A DNA stretch of 64,000 nucleotides, taken from Autumnicola sp041679265. Lineage in GTDB: Bacteria; Bacteroidota; Bacteroidia; Flavobacteriales; Flavobacteriaceae. Made by a program: the position numbers and the translations under genes. Each line of letters opens with the position of its first letter. Position 1 is the stretch's first letter. This document shows, piece after piece, positions 18,906 through 27,026 of this stretch. The DNA is taken from NCBI RefSeq assembly GCF_041679265.1, contig NZ_JBGFSM010000006.1, positions 124,001 through 188,000 on the forward strand, read 5' to 3'. Below the pieces are notes generated by a model. That model saw only the letters and a list, made by a program, of their open reading frames with translations. It ran no database searches and was not told the origin of the DNA.

Positions 18906-20899
18906 CTTAAATTCAGTTTTACTTTTAGTTCCTGATTTAATTTTAGTTCTCTTCCTGCCGCGACAGACTGAGACCTTACCTTACCTTTACCACTTAAATC
19001 CACCCGGAAACCCAGGTTTTCCAACAAGGATACTGCGTCCATGGCCGGCATACCTGTTACATCCGGCATCAAAATTTTCTCATTCTGAACTTTGCTGTAA
19101 TATTTCTGAAAATCCTTTTCTACATTTTCATTTTTAATATCCAAGCCTTCCAATTCATCCATAATGGGAGTATCAGTATATATTTTTTGAGCAATACTCT
19201 TAAATACGGGGGCCGCCACTATATTCCCATAATACCCTTTACTCCGCTTTGGCTTATGGATGACCACTATACAGGAGTATTTTGGATGATCTGCCGGAAA
19301 ATATCCAGCAAAAGAAGCTATATATCTTCCGGGTTCTATCCAGTATTCGGTCTGGCAGGTTCCTGTTTTTCCTGCCATAGAAAAATTAGGAGTATATATG
19401 TTAGCCGCGGTTCCACGCAAGACTACATTCTCCATCATCTTCCTTACTTTTTTTGCGGTTTGCGGAGAACAAACCTCAGGATTTATAATTTCCTTGTCCA
19501 CCTTTACAATGGTTTTATCCCATTCCTTTACCTCTTTTACAAAATGAGGTTTTACCATCACCCCGTTATTGGCAACAGCATTGTAAAAAGTAAGGATCTG
19601 CAAGGGGGTTAGGGAAACTCCATAACCAAAAGCCATCCACGGCAAACTTAATCCGCTCCAGTTTTTATCATCAGGATGCGGAATTCTGGGCTGACCTTCC
19701 CCGTTAATATCCAGGCCAATTTTTTTGTTCAGCCCCATATCGTAAAGCCGGTCTACAAATTTTGCCGGATCATTTTTATACCCTTCAGTAATAAGTTTGG
19801 TAAAAGCGGTATTCGAAGAAAGTTCGAAAGCCCGTGCGGCGGTAATTTTCCCGTAGCCGCCATGGTGGGAATCCCTCACGGCACGGCCATAGAAGCGCAC
19901 CACTCCATTTTCTGTATCCACAACCTGGGAAGTATCAATCACTTTATCTTCCAGAGCGGCCACCATTGCCATTAACTTAAAGGTAGAGCCCGGCTCATGG
20001 GATTCATAAACCGCGTAGTTTCTTTTTTCGAAATAATTTCCTTCTGAAGTGCGGCCAAGATTGGCCATTGCTTTTATATCCCCAGTAGCGGTCTCCATCA
20101 CTACCACCGTACCATGATCGGCTTCAAAATACTGTAGCTGCTTCAATAAAGCGTGATGGGCAATGTCCTGAATATTTACATCTATGGTAGAAATTACATC
20201 GTAGCCATCTTTAGGCTCCACTTCGTTATTATCACTGATAGGCTTCCACTGGCCCTGGGAAATTTTCTGCTTTAATCGCCGCCCGTCTGTACCCCGAAGG
20301 TAATTTCCAAAAGCGCCCTCCAGGCCAACCCGGGTAAAATAGCCTTCTTCATCTTTACGCTCATAGCCAACCGTACGCTCTCCCATTTTTCCCAGCGGAT
20401 GTTCCCTTACGGTCCTTTGCTCTACAATAAGGCCGCCCTTATATGCCCCAAGCTCGAACATTGGAAAACTTTTAAATTTTAAATAATCTGAATATCCAAG
20501 ATTTTGAGCAATAAGAAGATAACGCTGATGATTTGCCCTGGCCGTACGCAGTTTCTGCGAATAATAGGAAGAGGACTTACCAAAATACCTTCCCAGTTCT
20601 TCTGAAAGCGGGCCTATGTTTTTTTCGAAATTCTTATCAGAAACAGTAACCGCATCAAACCTGATATCATATTTAGGAACTGATGTGGCCAGTAAGCTGC
20701 CGTTGGCATCATAAAGATTCCCACGGTTGGCCGGAATTTTAAAATTCCGATAAGTACGTTCCTCTGCCAGCTCCTTATAGTAATCGCCATCTACAAACTG
20801 AATATCCATCAACTTAAACCCCACAGCCATCGCAAAAAGGAAAAGACATCCCGCAACAAAGTAAAGTCGGTTTAATATGTTTTTTTCAGTAGTTGCCAT
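18902..20899 (-). CDS. ftsI: septal transpeptidase FtsI (PBP3-type) with C-terminal PASTA domain
   Basis: FtsI is a class B penicillin-binding protein that cross-links septal peptidoglycan. One N-terminal membrane helix (about residues 11-28) is followed by the dimerisation/pedestal domain and the transpeptidase domain. Active-site motifs are STFK (about residue 305), SSN (in ELSSNTAF) and KTG (AGKTGTCQTE, about residue 508). A single PASTA domain (MPDVTGMPAMDAVSLLENLG...) ends the 665-residue chain. It lies 5 bases after the FtsL-like gene. Confidence 0.96.
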   Translation of the reverse strand: MATTEKNILNRLYFVAGCLFLFAMAVGFKLMDIQFVDGDYYKELAEERTYRNFKIPANRGNLYDANGSLLATSVPKYDIRFDAVTVSDKNFEKNIGPLSEELGRYFGKSSSYYSQKLRTARANHQRYLLIAQNLGYSDYLKFKSFPMFELGAYKGGLIVEQRTVREHPLGKMGERTVGYERKDEEGYFTRVGLEGAFGNYLRGTDGRRLKQKISQGQWKPISDNNEVEPKDGYDVISTIDVNIQDIAHHALLKQLQYFEADHGTVVVMETATGDIKAMANLGRTSEGNYFEKRNYAVYESHEPGSTFKLMAMVAALEDKVIDTSQVVDTENGVVRFYGRAVRDSHHGGYGKITAARAFELSSNTAFTKLITEGYKNDPAKFVDRLYDMGLNKKIGLDINGEGQPRIPHPDDKNWSGLSLPWMAFGYGVSLTPLQILTFYNAVANNGVMVKPHFVKEVKEWDKTIVKVDKEIINPEVCSPQTAKKVRKMMENVVLRGTAANIYTPNFSMAGKTGTCQTEYWIEPGRYIASFAGYFPADHPKYSCIVVIHKPKRSKGYYGNIVAAPVFKSIAQKIYTDTPIMDELEGLDIKNENVEKDFQKYYSKVQNEKILMPDVTGMPAMDAVSLLENLGFRVDLSGKGKVRSQSVAAGRELKLNQELKVKLNLS

Positions 20900-20904
20900 T
20901 AAGC

Positions 20905-21222
20905 TTACTCCTTTATATTTACTTTAATCTTAAAAGGCGGCGTTTCTGAAGGTGCTATCCCAGTACCGCTTAACTGATTGATAATGGTAGATTCCATTTT
21001 AATTCTCATTAGTGCCGACCTCCGGTCTACAAACTCACTCCTTAATTCGCGCACTTCATTATTGAGGCGTGCAATTTGATGCACTTTGCGCTCTGCACTA
21101 TGAGAACTCGCTATCATAATAATTGCGAGGAGGGTACAAAAAACGATAAAGCGCCAGTTGTTAACGGCATCGCTGTTAATAAGAAAATTTGCTTTTAGTA
21201 TGTTATAAATTCCCTGCTTCAT
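20905..21222 (-). CDS. ftsL: FtsL-like divisome protein
   Basis: The 105-residue bitopic protein has one hydrophobic helix (about residues 24-42, FIVFCTLLAIIMIASS). A heptad-like coiled-coil segment follows (HQIARLNNEVRELRSEFVDRRSALMRIKMESTI). This layout and the position between rsmH and ftsI identify it as the FtsL equivalent, which complexes with FtsQ and activates FtsWI. Primary sequence is poorly conserved in FtsL proteins, so the call rests on topology and context. Confidence 0.88.
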   Translation of the reverse strand: MKQGIYNILKANFLINSDAVNNWRFIVFCTLLAIIMIASSHSAERKVHQIARLNNEVRELRSEFVDRRSALMRIKMESTIINQLSGTGIAPSETPPFKIKVNIKE

Positions 21223-21262
21223 TCTTATAACATTTTAAATCAACAGCCTATTGGGGAGAAGG

Positions 21263-22165
21263 CTATTGATATAATTTTTCGGCAATCCGAAGTTTCGCGC
21301 TCCTGGCGCGGTTGTTTTCTGAAATTTCCTTTTTTGTAGGAATTATTAAACCTTCCACTTTTTTAAAAGGCACAGAAATGTTTCCGTAAAAATCTTTTTC
21401 AGGCTCACCTTCAAAAAGCCCGCTCCTTATATACCTTTTTACCAGGCGGTCTTCCAGGGAGTGGTACGAAATTAAACTCAGCCTTCCGCCGGCATTCAAC
21501 ATGTCTTCTGTTTGCAAAAGAAATTCCTTGAGTGCCTCTATTTCCTGGTTCACTTCTATACGAATTGCCTGATAGATCTGCGCCAGAATTTTATTTTCCT
21601 TTCCTTTAAAAAGGGCTGGCTTTAATAGATCATTAAGCTGCTCACTGCTTACAATTGGCCTTTTTTCCCGCTCTTCCACGATCATTCTTGCCAGTTTGGG
21701 AGCATTTTTTAAATCGGCATACTCAAAAAATAGCGCTTTCAACTGCTCTTCCTCATAAATATTTATTACCTCATAAGCACTTAATTTGCTATCCTGGTTC
21801 ATCCTCATATCAAGCCTGGCGTCGAAACGGGTGGAAAAGCCACGTTCCGCTTTATTAAACTGATGAGACGAAACACCAAAATCTCCTAAAATCCCATCTA
21901 CTTTTTTTATTCCGTAAAACCTTAAAAAGCGCTTCAGGAAGCGAAAGTTTTCGTTAATGAGCGTAAAGCGGCTGTCATCAATTTTATTTTCCAGCGCATC
22001 CTTATCCTGATCAAAAGCGTAGAGCTTCCCTTCCGGGCCCAGGTGTTTCAAAATTTCCCGGGAATGGCCGCCACCTCCAAAGGTCACATCCACATACACC
22101 CCCTCTGGCTTTATATTTAGCCCGCGCACACTCTCTTCAAGTAATACAGGATTATGATATTCCAT
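21263..22165 (-). CDS. rsmH: 16S rRNA (cytosine1402-N4)-methyltransferase RsmH (MraW)
   Basis: RsmH methylates C1402 of 16S rRNA using S-adenosylmethionine. Motifs are EYHNPVLLEE at the start, VDVTFGGGGHSREIL (SAM site), GDFGVSSHQFN and RLSLISYHSLEDRLVKRYI. I place the start at the ATG at 22165 because family members begin with this HNPVLL segment. An in-frame ATG at 22177 is possible. Either start overlaps the 3' end of mraZ, pointing to translational coupling. Confidence 0.96.
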   Translation of the reverse strand: MEYHNPVLLEESVRGLNIKPEGVYVDVTFGGGGHSREILKHLGPEGKLYAFDQDKDALENKIDDSRFTLINENFRFLKRFLRFYGIKKVDGILGDFGVSSHQFNKAERGFSTRFDARLDMRMNQDSKLSAYEVINIYEEEQLKALFFEYADLKNAPKLARMIVEEREKRPIVSSEQLNDLLKPALFKGKENKILAQIYQAIRIEVNQEIEALKEFLLQTEDMLNAGGRLSLISYHSLEDRLVKRYIRSGLFEGEPEKDFYGNISVPFKKVEGLIIPTKKEISENNRARSAKLRIAEKLYQ

Positions 22166-22619
22166 CAAAATCGTCATTTCCCATTACTTCCTCCGCCAGA
22201 TCTGCGAAATCATCTGAAGCGGCTTCAATGGCATTTTCATATTTTTCCTTATCCCAAATTTCCATGATGTTGATGGCAGAAGAAAGCACAATCTCCTTCT
22301 CTATTCCTGCAAACCCCACCAGGTCTTTTGGAATTAACAACCTCCCGTTAGTATCTACTTCTACGGTTTTAACGCCTGCGGTAAACCTGCGGATAAAGTC
22401 ATTATTTTTCTTTTTAAAGCGGTTTAGCTTATTAATTTTCTGCATCATTTCATTCCATTGCTCCATGGGATACAATTCCAGGCAAGGCTGAAAAACCGCA
22501 CGTTTTAAAACAAAACCATCCTGCAACATTGGGGCAAGTTGTTTTTTTAAGGCTGAAGGAACCATTAAACGGCCCTTCGCATCCACCTTGCATTCATATG
22601 TTCCAATAAGATTTACCAC
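22152..22619 (-). CDS. mraZ: transcriptional regulator MraZ
   Basis: MraZ is a DNA-binding repressor of its own dcw operon, built of two SpoVT/AbrB-like halves. Both copies of the signature are visible: DAKGRLMVPSALKKQL and DTNGRLLIPKDLVGF. I chose the GTG at 22619 (VVNLIGTYECKVDAKGR) because MraZ proteins usually begin just before IGTYECK. The longer frame back to a GTG at 22670 would start inside the putative operator repeats. No ATG is available in between. It is the first gene of the cluster. Confidence 0.93.
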   Translation of the reverse strand: MVNLIGTYECKVDAKGRLMVPSALKKQLAPMLQDGFVLKRAVFQPCLELYPMEQWNEMMQKINKLNRFKKKNNDFIRRFTAGVKTVEVDTNGRLLIPKDLVGFAGIEKEIVLSSAINIMEIWDKEKYENAIEAASDDFADLAEEVMGNDDFDGIS

Positions 22620-22654
22620 TCCAATGTTTGTAGATTCAAATATATTGAAAAAAA

Positions 22655-22702
22655 ATCCACTTTTTACCACTTTATACCACTTTGTTAATAAGTTTTACCA
22701 CC
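22655..22702 (-). promoter_or_regulatory. putative MraZ operator: decameric AAAGTGG repeats
   Basis: On the coding strand three AAAGTGG units occur with an exact 10-base period (CCACTTT on the + strand at 22657, 22667 and 22677). A fourth CCAC lies at 22698, about two turns further upstream. Known MraZ operators are direct TGGGN repeats separated by 5 bases, that is, one unit per 10 bases. The spacing matches and the core is GTGG instead of TGGG. The repeats lie 38-80 bases upstream of the preferred mraZ start. Confidence 0.65.
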
Positions 22703-22876
22703 GTATTCACTTGAAAACCTTTTAAATAGCTGTATTTCCTTAGGTTTCAGAAGGTTGGTACAGGTGGGAAATTTTGGAGTAAAAAAAGGGAAAAGGTAGC
22801 CTTATTGCGGGAGGAAAGCTTTGTCCAAAAAGCCTTTGCCTTTAGTCAAAAATGATTATACTTGTATTGAATTCGC

Positions 22877-22884
22877 TATATTTG
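22877..22884 (+). promoter_or_regulatory. -7 box TATATTTG for the alpha/beta hydrolase gene
   Basis: TATATTTG fits the Bacteroidota -7 consensus TAnnTTTG and lies 25 bases before the ATG at 22910. A TTG at 22862 is closer than the usual -33 spacing, so the upstream element is unclear. Confidence 0.5.
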
Positions 22885-22909
22885 CGATTGCAAACTGCAA
22901 AGGGCATCA

Positions 22910-23674
22910 ATGAAAAATCACTTAAAGCAAGAAGGAAAGTTCACATATCTGGAAGAAGGAGAAGGCACTCCAATAGTTATTTTACACGGCTTAATGGGCG
23001 GACTAAGTAATTTTGACGGAGTAGTGGAATATTTTCCTGCAAACGGGTATAAAGTGTTAATTCCCGAACTGCCCTTATACTCTATGTCCTTACTTAAAAC
23101 CAGCGTGGCTACCTTCGCAAAATACTTAAAGGAGTTTATTGAAATGAAGGGGTTTAGGGAGGTGATTTTACTTGGAAATTCCCTTGGCGGCCATATTGCC
23201 CTTGTGGCCACCAAACTTTACCCTCAATTGGTAAAAGCTCTTGTAATCACAGGAAGTTCCGGCTTATATGAAAATGCCATGGGAGAAAGCTATCCCCGCC
23301 GCGGCGATTATGAGTTTATCAAGAAAAAAGCACAAAATGTTTTTTATGACCCTGAAGTAGCTACAAAAGAAATTGTGGATGAAGTTTATGAAACCGTGGG
23401 AGACCGCAATAAACTCGTAAAAACCCTGGCTATTGCCAAAAGCGCCATTCGTCACAATATGGCTAAAGATCTTCCTAAGATGCTTACTCCCACCTGCATT
23501 ATCTGGGGCAAAAACGATAATGTAACTCCTCCTGAAGTCGCAGAGGATTTTGACCGTCTCCTGCCGGATTCTGATCTTTACTGGATAGATAAATGCGGCC
23601 ATGCAGCTATGATGGAGCATCCGGAGCTTTTCAATGAATTACTGCATTGCTGGCTCAGGAAAAGAGATCTTTAA
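22910..23674 (+). CDS. alpha/beta-fold hydrolase
   Basis: The 254-residue serine hydrolase has HGLMGG as the oxyanion region, the nucleophile elbow GNSLGG (about residues 88-93), a late acid in WGKNDNVTPPE and the catalytic His in KCGHAAMMEHPE. The substrate cannot be read from the sequence. It has no signal peptide, so it is probably cytoplasmic. It is divergent from mraZ and lies just upstream of engB in the same direction. Confidence 0.88.
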   Translation: MKNHLKQEGKFTYLEEGEGTPIVILHGLMGGLSNFDGVVEYFPANGYKVLIPELPLYSMSLLKTSVATFAKYLKEFIEMKGFREVILLGNSLGGHIALVATKLYPQLVKALVITGSSGLYENAMGESYPRRGDYEFIKKKAQNVFYDPEVATKEIVDEVYETVGDRNKLVKTLAIAKSAIRHNMAKDLPKMLTPTCIIWGKNDNVTPPEVAEDFDRLLPDSDLYWIDKCGHAAMMEHPELFNELLHCWLRKRDL

Positions 23675-23695
23675 TCCCTGTTAAACGCAAGAATT

Positions 23696-24304
23696 ATGGA
23701 AATTAAAATTGCTGAATTTGTGGTTAGCAACAGCAGTGTTGACCAATGTCCAAAAACCCAACTTCCTGAATACGCTTTTATAGGCAGAAGTAACGTAGGC
23801 AAATCTTCCTTAATTAATATGCTCACCGGCAGAAAATCCCTGGCCAAGACCTCTTCAACCCCGGGAAAAACACAACTAATCAATCATTTCCTTATCAACC
23901 AAAACTGGCATTTGGTAGATTTGCCGGGTTATGGTTACGCCAAGGTTTCAAAATCTACCAAAAACACCTTTCAGAAATTTATAACAGCTTATTTTGAAAA
24001 ACGGGAACAAATGCTTTGCGCTTTTGTGCTTATTGATTCCCGCCATAGTCCCCAGAAGATAGATAAGGAATTTATGCAGTGGCTGGGAGAGCATCAAATC
24101 CCATTTTGCATCATTTTCACCAAAGCCGATAAGCTAAAGCCGAAAGAATTGCAACGCAATCTTGAAGTTTATGAAGGGGAAATGCTGCAAACCTGGGTGG
24201 AAATGCCACAATACTTTGTGACTTCAGCAAACTCGGGACTGGGAAAAGATGAAGTACTGGATTATATAGAAGAAACAAATAAAGCGCTTGCCAAAAAACT
24301 TTAA
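23696..24304 (+). CDS. engB: ribosome biogenesis GTP-binding protein EngB (YihA/YsxC)
   Basis: EngB is an essential TrmE-Era-type GTPase of large-subunit assembly. The G1 motif is GRSNVGKSSL (about residues 30-39), with STPGKTQLIN as the G2 region, DLPGYGYAKV as G3 and TKADK as G4. The length of 202 residues is normal. It follows the hydrolase by 21 bases. Its stop lies 4 bases from the stop of a convergent small gene. Confidence 0.96.
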   Translation: MEIKIAEFVVSNSSVDQCPKTQLPEYAFIGRSNVGKSSLINMLTGRKSLAKTSSTPGKTQLINHFLINQNWHLVDLPGYGYAKVSKSTKNTFQKFITAYFEKREQMLCAFVLIDSRHSPQKIDKEFMQWLGEHQIPFCIIFTKADKLKPKELQRNLEVYEGEMLQTWVEMPQYFVTSANSGLGKDEVLDYIEETNKALAKKL

Positions 24305-24308
24305 TCCC

Positions 24309-24671
24309 TTACATCCTTTCCCTTACTAATGCTATTAATTCTTTTTCTGAAGAAATTTGCGTTAATTCCTTTCCTGATATAAAGATTTCAAACCCGTTAG
24401 CTCCTTCTGTGAGAACTACAGGAAATTCAAATTTATGCCCGAATTTGGAAGCGTATTGTTTCTTAAATTCATCCACATGAAGAAATTCCATTTCGGCATC
24501 AGAAGTTTTACGAAATTTCTTCCAGGCTTTTTTCTCACCTAAAACCCCATGCGTGATTTTACACAGGCTGCAGTTATAGGTTTCAGGTTTAAAAATCTTA
24601 TGAAGCGAATCAAGTATTCCATTTACAGCACCAGCCCTGGCATTGTAGACAAAAATGAGCTTTTGCAACAA
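24309..24671 (-). CDS. hypothetical protein in the gldB-gldC operon, 120 aa
   Basis: I do not recognise a characterised domain. Visible points are a CxxC pair in YNCSLCKITHG (about residue 34), a Lys/Trp-rich helix (GEKKAWKKFRK), HVDEFKKQYA, and a beta-strand-like FPVVLTEG. There is no signal peptide. The CxxC followed later by a strand and proline would be compatible with a thioredoxin-like fold, but that is weak inference. It starts 2 bases after gldC and is almost certainly co-transcribed with it. Confidence 0.75.
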   Translation of the reverse strand: MLQKLIFVYNARAGAVNGILDSLHKIFKPETYNCSLCKITHGVLGEKKAWKKFRKTSDAEMEFLHVDEFKKQYASKFGHKFEFPVVLTEGANGFEIFISGKELTQISSEKELIALVRERM

Positions 24672-24673
24672 GA

Positions 24674-25012
24674 TTACTCCTTCTTAAGGTTCATTTTTTC
24701 AGCAAAATAGTCACAAAAGTCCTGCATGGTGGCAGTCATTTTTTCGTCCTGCGTGGCCCGGTTGAAAGTATGGCTCATAGCCACAAGCGTTTGGTGAAAA
24801 AATTTCTTCATCTCGTCTACAGGCATGTCCTTTGTCCAGAGGTCTATCCTCAATGTTTCCTGTGCTTTGCTATCCCACACAGAAAGCATCAGGGCTTTGG
24901 CCTGTTCGTTATACACGTTCCCGTCTTCCGCAGACCATGCGATCTCTTCGGGCACATGGTTTTCATCGGTTACCACTTCTATATTAATATTGGATTTCTT
25001 GTACTCGGCCAT
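24674..25012 (-). CDS. gldC: gliding motility protein GldC
   Basis: This small cytoplasmic-type protein of 112 residues matches the GldC family: AEYKKSNINIEVVTDENHVPEEIAWSA at the start, then LRIDLWTKDMPVDEMKKFF and FCDYFAEKM. In Flavobacterium johnsoniae GldC is accessory to surface gliding. Its position directly after gldB is the conserved arrangement. The gap to gldB is 33 bases. Confidence 0.9.
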   Translation of the reverse strand: MAEYKKSNINIEVVTDENHVPEEIAWSAEDGNVYNEQAKALMLSVWDSKAQETLRIDLWTKDMPVDEMKKFFHQTLVAMSHTFNRATQDEKMTATMQDFCDYFAEKMNLKKE

Positions 25013-25045
25013 TTCAACTTTTTTTAATTATAATTTTTAAAATTA

Positions 25046-26011
25046 TCAGGAGCGTTTTTGAGGTTTATAGTTTGCTTCATTAAAGATTTTTTCAGCACCG
25101 GCATTCAACATTTCCTGAACGCTCACCTCGTTTTTCTCCATGTATTGTTTTATGATCTGCCAGCCAATATACTGCCCCATCCTGTCTGGCGATTCGCTGT
25201 CCAGCAATAAAAAGAATTTTGAAAAAGGAGCAGGATATAGAAACCGGCTGTACAGTTCAGAATCGGTATCAAAAATTACTTCATTTTCAACAAAAAACCG
25301 CCATGCCTGTGCTTCATTATTCCTTGCCCATTCCAGCTCATCTTCAGTATAACCTATTATTTCTGCCTTGGGTTCTTCGGGTAGCCATATCTCTTTAAGG
25401 TACAATAACTTACCATAATATAACATGTGGGATAAAAACGTACGGGAAGCAGGCCCGGGAACAAAATTCTCTGCAATTGCATTGGCGGCATCCGGAAGTA
25501 TTTGCTCTTTTTTAAAATTCTTTTTTAGGAATTCCTGCAGGCTGATGTAAAAATGGTGATTTTCTCCCAGATAAGTATCCAGGGAAATAAACAATTTATC
25601 ACCGGTGTAAATTACCTTGTTTTTATAATCTACTTCTGAAGTCACCGTGTAAACATCAGGAGCCTTAAAAGCGGGAAAATAGTATTTTATATGCTGAAAA
25701 AGCTGGTAAAGCGCATCTGTTTCTTCTGAAAATTGAGGAAACACTTTAGCCACCTCATTATCTATCTCCTGTTGTATGGTATCAGAAAGTTTATTTACCC
25801 AAACACTATCAGGATATTGTGAAGGAAAGAAAAAGGGATATTCTGCTTTAAGGGCGTCAAGGTTTTGAGGCGTTGCCCTGGCAAATTCCTGATCAAATCT
25901 CACCAAATTAAATTCAACTTCAATATTTTCAATTTCCTTTTCTTTGTCAGATTTTTCCTCGCATGCAAAAAACGCAAAAACACACAGAATAAGAATAAAT
26001 TTCCTCACCAC
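25046..26011 (-). CDS. gldB: gliding motility lipoprotein GldB
   Basis: The 321-residue lipoprotein has a signal peptide and lipobox in MVRKFILILCVFAFFAC. It matches GldB in EVEFNLVRFDQEFA, YPFFFPSQYPDSVW, ISLDTYLGENHHFY and DRMGQYIGWQIIKQYM. GldB is required for gliding and type IX secretion-linked motility in Flavobacterium. It is the first gene of gldB-gldC-hypothetical and has its own -7 box facing away from nadE. Confidence 0.92.
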   Translation of the reverse strand: MVRKFILILCVFAFFACEEKSDKEKEIENIEVEFNLVRFDQEFARATPQNLDALKAEYPFFFPSQYPDSVWVNKLSDTIQQEIDNEVAKVFPQFSEETDALYQLFQHIKYYFPAFKAPDVYTVTSEVDYKNKVIYTGDKLFISLDTYLGENHHFYISLQEFLKKNFKKEQILPDAANAIAENFVPGPASRTFLSHMLYYGKLLYLKEIWLPEEPKAEIIGYTEDELEWARNNEAQAWRFFVENEVIFDTDSELYSRFLYPAPFSKFFLLLDSESPDRMGQYIGWQIIKQYMEKNEVSVQEMLNAGAEKIFNEANYKPQKRS

Positions 26012-26068
26012 TCCCCTTAATTATGAAGGCTTTAACGCGGGCCCCTTTTATAAATTACGTTTATATAG

Positions 26069-26076
26069 TAGATTTG
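26069..26076 (+). promoter_or_regulatory. -7 box TAGATTTG for nadE
   Basis: This matches TAnnTTTG and lies 40 bases before the nadE ATG. It is 4 bases from an opposing -7 box for gldB, so the two promoters overlap back to back. Confidence 0.55.
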
Positions 26077-26080
26077 TGGA

Positions 26081-26088
26081 CAAAGGTA
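26081..26088 (-). promoter_or_regulatory. -7 box TACCTTTG for gldB
   Basis: On the minus strand this octamer matches TAnnTTTG and lies 69 bases before the gldB ATG. It faces away from the nadE promoter box at 26069. Confidence 0.5.
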
Positions 26089-26116
26089 TCATTTACAAAT
26101 CAAATCACCCAACAAT

Positions 26117-26908
26117 ATGCAAACGGAAAAGGTATCAAATCATATAATAGAATGGCTAAAAGACTATGCCACAAAGGCCAATATGAAAGGTTTTGTAGTA
26201 GGGATAAGCGGCGGCATAGACTCTGCGGTAACCTCTACATTATGTGCTAAAACAGGCCTGCGGACCCTTTGTGTGGAGATGCCTATACACCAGAATCCAG
26301 ATCATGTGAGCCGGGCACAAAAACATATTGAAGCTTTAAAGCATAATTTTGCCAATGTTACCAGTGTAAATGCAGATCTCACCTCTGTTTTTGAACAATT
26401 CCGGGAGGTGTTGCCAGACAGCCAGAACAGCCGGTTGCTGGACCTTAGCCTTGCCAACTCCCGGGCCCGGTTAAGAATGACCACCCTCTATTATTTTGCC
26501 GGACTGCATCTGTACCTGGTGGCAGGCACAGGAAATAAGGTAGAAGATTTTGGTGTGGGCTTTTACACTAAATATGGCGATGGCGGGGTAGATTTGAGTC
26601 CAATTGCCGATCTTCTTAAAAGCGAGGTTTACGAAATGGGGAGATACCTGCAGATTTCCGAAGATATTTTAAATGCACCTCCAAGTGATGGCCTTTTTGG
26701 GGACAGTCGTAGTGATGAGGAGCAATTAGGAGCTACTTATGACGAGCTGGAGTGGGCTATGAAAATGCAGGAAGAAGGAAAAACCAATGCCGATTTCTCC
26801 GGCAGGGAAGCCAAAGTTTCCAGGCTTTATGAAATCCTGAATACCAAGAATAGCCATAAAATGAAACCTATACCGGTATGTGAAATCCCACTTCATCTAA
26901 AGAAGTAA
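26117..26908 (+). CDS. nadE: NAD synthetase NadE (ammonia-dependent type)
   Basis: NadE makes NAD from deamido-NAD and ammonia with ATP. It shows the N-type ATP-pyrophosphatase P-loop GISGGIDSAV (about residues 30-39), RLRMTTLYYFAG, GTGNKVEDFGVGFYTKYGDGGVDLSPI and PPSDGLFGDSRSDEEQLGATYDELE. At 263 residues it lacks the N-terminal glutaminase domain, so it must use free ammonia or a partner. It is divergent from gldB. Confidence 0.95.
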   Translation: MQTEKVSNHIIEWLKDYATKANMKGFVVGISGGIDSAVTSTLCAKTGLRTLCVEMPIHQNPDHVSRAQKHIEALKHNFANVTSVNADLTSVFEQFREVLPDSQNSRLLDLSLANSRARLRMTTLYYFAGLHLYLVAGTGNKVEDFGVGFYTKYGDGGVDLSPIADLLKSEVYEMGRYLQISEDILNAPPSDGLFGDSRSDEEQLGATYDELEWAMKMQEEGKTNADFSGREAKVSRLYEILNTKNSHKMKPIPVCEIPLHLKK

Positions 26909-27026
26909 TCCTTTCATCGAAAAGATATCATAGGTTACTGATTTATAAGCATTATCTATTATTTTTAGGTTAACATGTATCCAGAACATCCCCCGGTGTG
27001 ATACATATCAATTTCAGCCTAAAATT

